A stretch of 6,053 bases of DNA, taken from positions 1 to 6,053 of the forward strand of contig QHZX01000143.1 of the NCBI GenBank assembly GCA_003224835.1, read 5' to 3'. The translations under genes and the position numbers were made by a program. Of this stretch, positions 4,510 to 6,053 are shown in pieces. The notes beneath the pieces were generated by a model. That model made no database searches. It had not been told where the DNA came from and worked only from the letters and a program-made list of their open reading frames with translations. Numbering within the stretch: position 1 is the first letter of the stretch; each line of letters opens with the position of its first letter. The stretch comes from Acidobacteriota bacterium (GTDB taxonomy: Bacteria > Acidobacteriota > Terriglobia > Terriglobales > Acidobacteriaceae).

Positions 4510-6053
4510 ATGAAGCGAGCTTTGAAAATTATCGGAATTGTAGTTGCAGTTTTGATCGTCATCATTCTCGTATTGCCTTTTCTGATAAACGTGAATAACT
4601 ATCGGCCACGAATTGAGGCCGAGTTGACGAATGCCTTGGGCCGCAAAGTCACGGTTGGCAATCTGAGCCTATCGCTCTGGTCGGGAAGTCTGGCCGCGGA
4701 TAATATTGCCATTGCAGATGATCCATCGTTCAGCAGCTCACCTTTCATAAAAGCTCAGGCGCTGAATGTCGGGGTCGAACTGCTGCCCCTGATTCTTTCG
4801 AAAACTCTGCATATTACTCAGCTCACACTGTCCCAACCCCAAGTCAACCTGTTGCGCAATCGCTCAGGAAAATGGAACTTTTCCACTCTGGGCACGGCCA
4901 GCCCAGCCAAGAAGACAGGAGCGACTCCGCCAGCCAGCGCCGGGCAAGCTCCGTCCCCTTCAGGCGCAGAAGCCAAAAAGACTTCGCCGTCGACTCCGGG
5001 CAAGGCTCCCGCCGAAAATCCAAAGGAAGCGTCGAACTCAAAGTCTGAGCAATCGATAGAGCGAAATTTGTCGGTAGCGAAGCTCAACATTAAGGGTGGG
5101 CAAATTTCAATCGCAAACAGCAATTCCCCGGGGAAAGCTCACGTGTATAAGAACGTGGATTTAACCGTGAAAGATTTTTCGTACACATCCCAGTTCCCTT
5201 TTACTTTGACTGCCGACCTGCCGGGCGGTGGCAACGTGAAGCTCGATGGCACTGGTGGGCCGATCAATTCGGATGACGCATCGATGACACCGTTGCAAGC
5301 GAAACTTGACGTCAAAAAGTTCGACGTTGCCGCCTCGGGATTTATGGATCCCAGCTCAGGCATTAGCGGAGTCGCGGATTTTAACGGGACGGTGACTTCC
5401 AACGGAACACAAGCACAAAGCAAGGGCGATGCCACAGTGGATAGATTGAAAGTTTCGCCGAAAGGCTCTCCCGCGCAGCGCTCGGTAGCATTGAAGTACC
5501 AGACAACATACGAAATGGAGAAAGAAACGGGACGACTACAAGCCGATGTCGTTGTGGGCAAAGCTATCGCCAAGCTCGCCGGCAACTACGATCTGCATGG
5601 CGACTCGCCCGTACTGAGCATGAAGCTCAATGCGGACAACATGCCGGTCGATGATCTTGAAACCCTACTGCCAGCGCTCGGGGTCACACTTCCGTCGGGA
5701 TCTTCACTGCAAGGCGGAACACTTTCAGCCGACCTAGGCGTCAATGGTCCCGTCGATAAGCTCGTGATCGCGGGCCCGGTAAAACTTGTTGATACAAAAC
5801 TCCACGGCTTCGACCTGGGTTCGAAAATGTCCGCCATATCGATGCTCAGTGGCGTCAAAACTGGACCCGACACCGCTATCCAGCAGTTCAGCTCAAACGT
5901 GCACGTCGCACCCTCTGGAATTCAAACCAGTAATGTCAATCTGGTGGTCCCGTCACTTGGTACGGTCAAGGGGGACGGAACCGTGAGTGCGTCGAATGCG
6001 CTGGACTACAAAATGCAAGCCAGCCTTAACCCGAATACCGTCAGCCAGGTTTC
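4510..6053 (+). CDS. AsmA-family envelope protein (C-terminal part outside window)
   Basis: The frame is open for 514 codons and continues past the edge. AsmA-like proteins are inner-membrane-anchored, largely periplasmic beta-rich proteins; larger relatives (YhdP, TamB, YdbH) move phospholipid to the outer membrane, so a role in outer-membrane lipid homeostasis is the family-based expectation. Residues about 5-27 form one transmembrane helix preceded by basic residues (MKRALK). The segment NVNNYRPRIEAELTNALGRK followed by VTVGNLSLSLWSGSLAADNI is the classic AsmA N-terminal signature. Residues about 128-182 are a Pro/Ala/Ser/Lys-rich linker. The rest alternates short beta strands (for example LNADNMPVDDLETLLPALG, 373-391), and GTVKGDGTVSASNALDYKMQ (484-503) resembles the C-terminal AsmA repeat region. 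No cysteine occurs in the visible 514 residues. It lies downstream of the TPR gene on the same strand. Family is confident; the subgroup is not assigned. Confidence 0.88.
   Translation, partial: MKRALKIIGIVVAVLIVIILVLPFLINVNNYRPRIEAELTNALGRKVTVGNLSLSLWSGSLAADNIAIADDPSFSSSPFIKAQALNVGVELLPLILSKTLHITQLTLSQPQVNLLRNRSGKWNFSTLGTASPAKKTGATPPASAGQAPSPSGAEAKKTSPSTPGKAPAENPKEASNSKSEQSIERNLSVAKLNIKGGQISIANSNSPGKAHVYKNVDLTVKDFSYTSQFPFTLTADLPGGGNVKLDGTGGPINSDDASMTPLQAKLDVKKFDVAASGFMDPSSGISGVADFNGTVTSNGTQAQSKGDATVDRLKVSPKGSPAQRSVALKYQTTYEMEKETGRLQADVVVGKAIAKLAGNYDLHGDSPVLSMKLNADNMPVDDLETLLPALGVTLPSGSSLQGGTLSADLGVNGPVDKLVIAGPVKLVDTKLHGFDLGSKMSAISMLSGVKTGPDTAIQQFSSNVHVAPSGIQTSNVNLVVPSLGTVKGDGTVSASNALDYKMQASLNPNTVSQV
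4891..5055 (+). other. Low-complexity Pro/Ala/Ser/Lys-rich linker in the AsmA-like protein
   Basis: Residues about 128-182 are dominated by A, P, S, K, G and E and lack hydrophobic periodicity, so they are probably disordered. They separate the N-terminal AsmA signature region from the following beta-rich part, which resumes at LSVAKLNIKGGQISIAN. The reading frame and neighbouring conserved segments are intact, so this is an insertion or linker and not a frameshift. Confidence 0.7.

Noticed and set aside
4940..5004. Repeated CCGGGCAAG (4940-4948 and 4996-5004) as a possible tandem duplication in the AsmA linker
   Set aside because: The copies are 56 bp apart and fall in different codon phases, so they reflect biased composition and not an in-frame duplication.

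Overview
The window looks like a chromosomal segment of an Acidobacteriota (Terriglobia-like) bacterium. I judge this from protein style, not from a search. The TonB-dependent receptor has an N-terminal carboxypeptidase-regulatory-like domain and the motifs SVAERSGDFS and NPFADLLLGN, typical of the large Oar-like receptor families of that phylum. The LacI-type regulator has a hinge (KKLGYRPNLFARSLR) of the kind I associate with the same group. Base composition is moderately GC-rich by eye, and no mobile element, RNA gene or CRISPR is visible.

There are four genes in two divergent pairs. On the minus strand, a LacI-family repressor gene (3119 down to 2073) is followed, after a 188-bp gap, by the first 628 codons of a TonB-dependent outer-membrane receptor (1884 down to 1, running off the left edge). 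On the plus strand, a secreted TPR-repeat protein (3196-4422) is followed, after 87 bp, by an AsmA-family protein (4510 to the right edge, unfinished). Both genes at the divergent centre appear to start with GTG, leaving only 76 bp (3120-3195) for both promoters.

The most informative non-coding stretch is the gap between the LacI gene and the receptor gene. It holds a perfect TTGACA box reading toward the receptor. Just downstream is an 18-bp imperfect palindrome with a central CpG, TATTAAATCGTGTTAATA (1970-1987), which has the form of a LacI-family operator. A second inverted repeat (2010-2032) overlaps the TTGACA box. The simplest reading is a local control circuit in which the LacI-type protein senses a small ligand, probably a sugar, and represses the receptor that imports the matching glycan or a related substrate across the outer membrane. 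The TPR and AsmA genes look like general envelope functions; their link to the receptor is positional only.

I found no clear sign of a wholly new system. The predicted operator and the compact divergent promoter are the points most worth testing.
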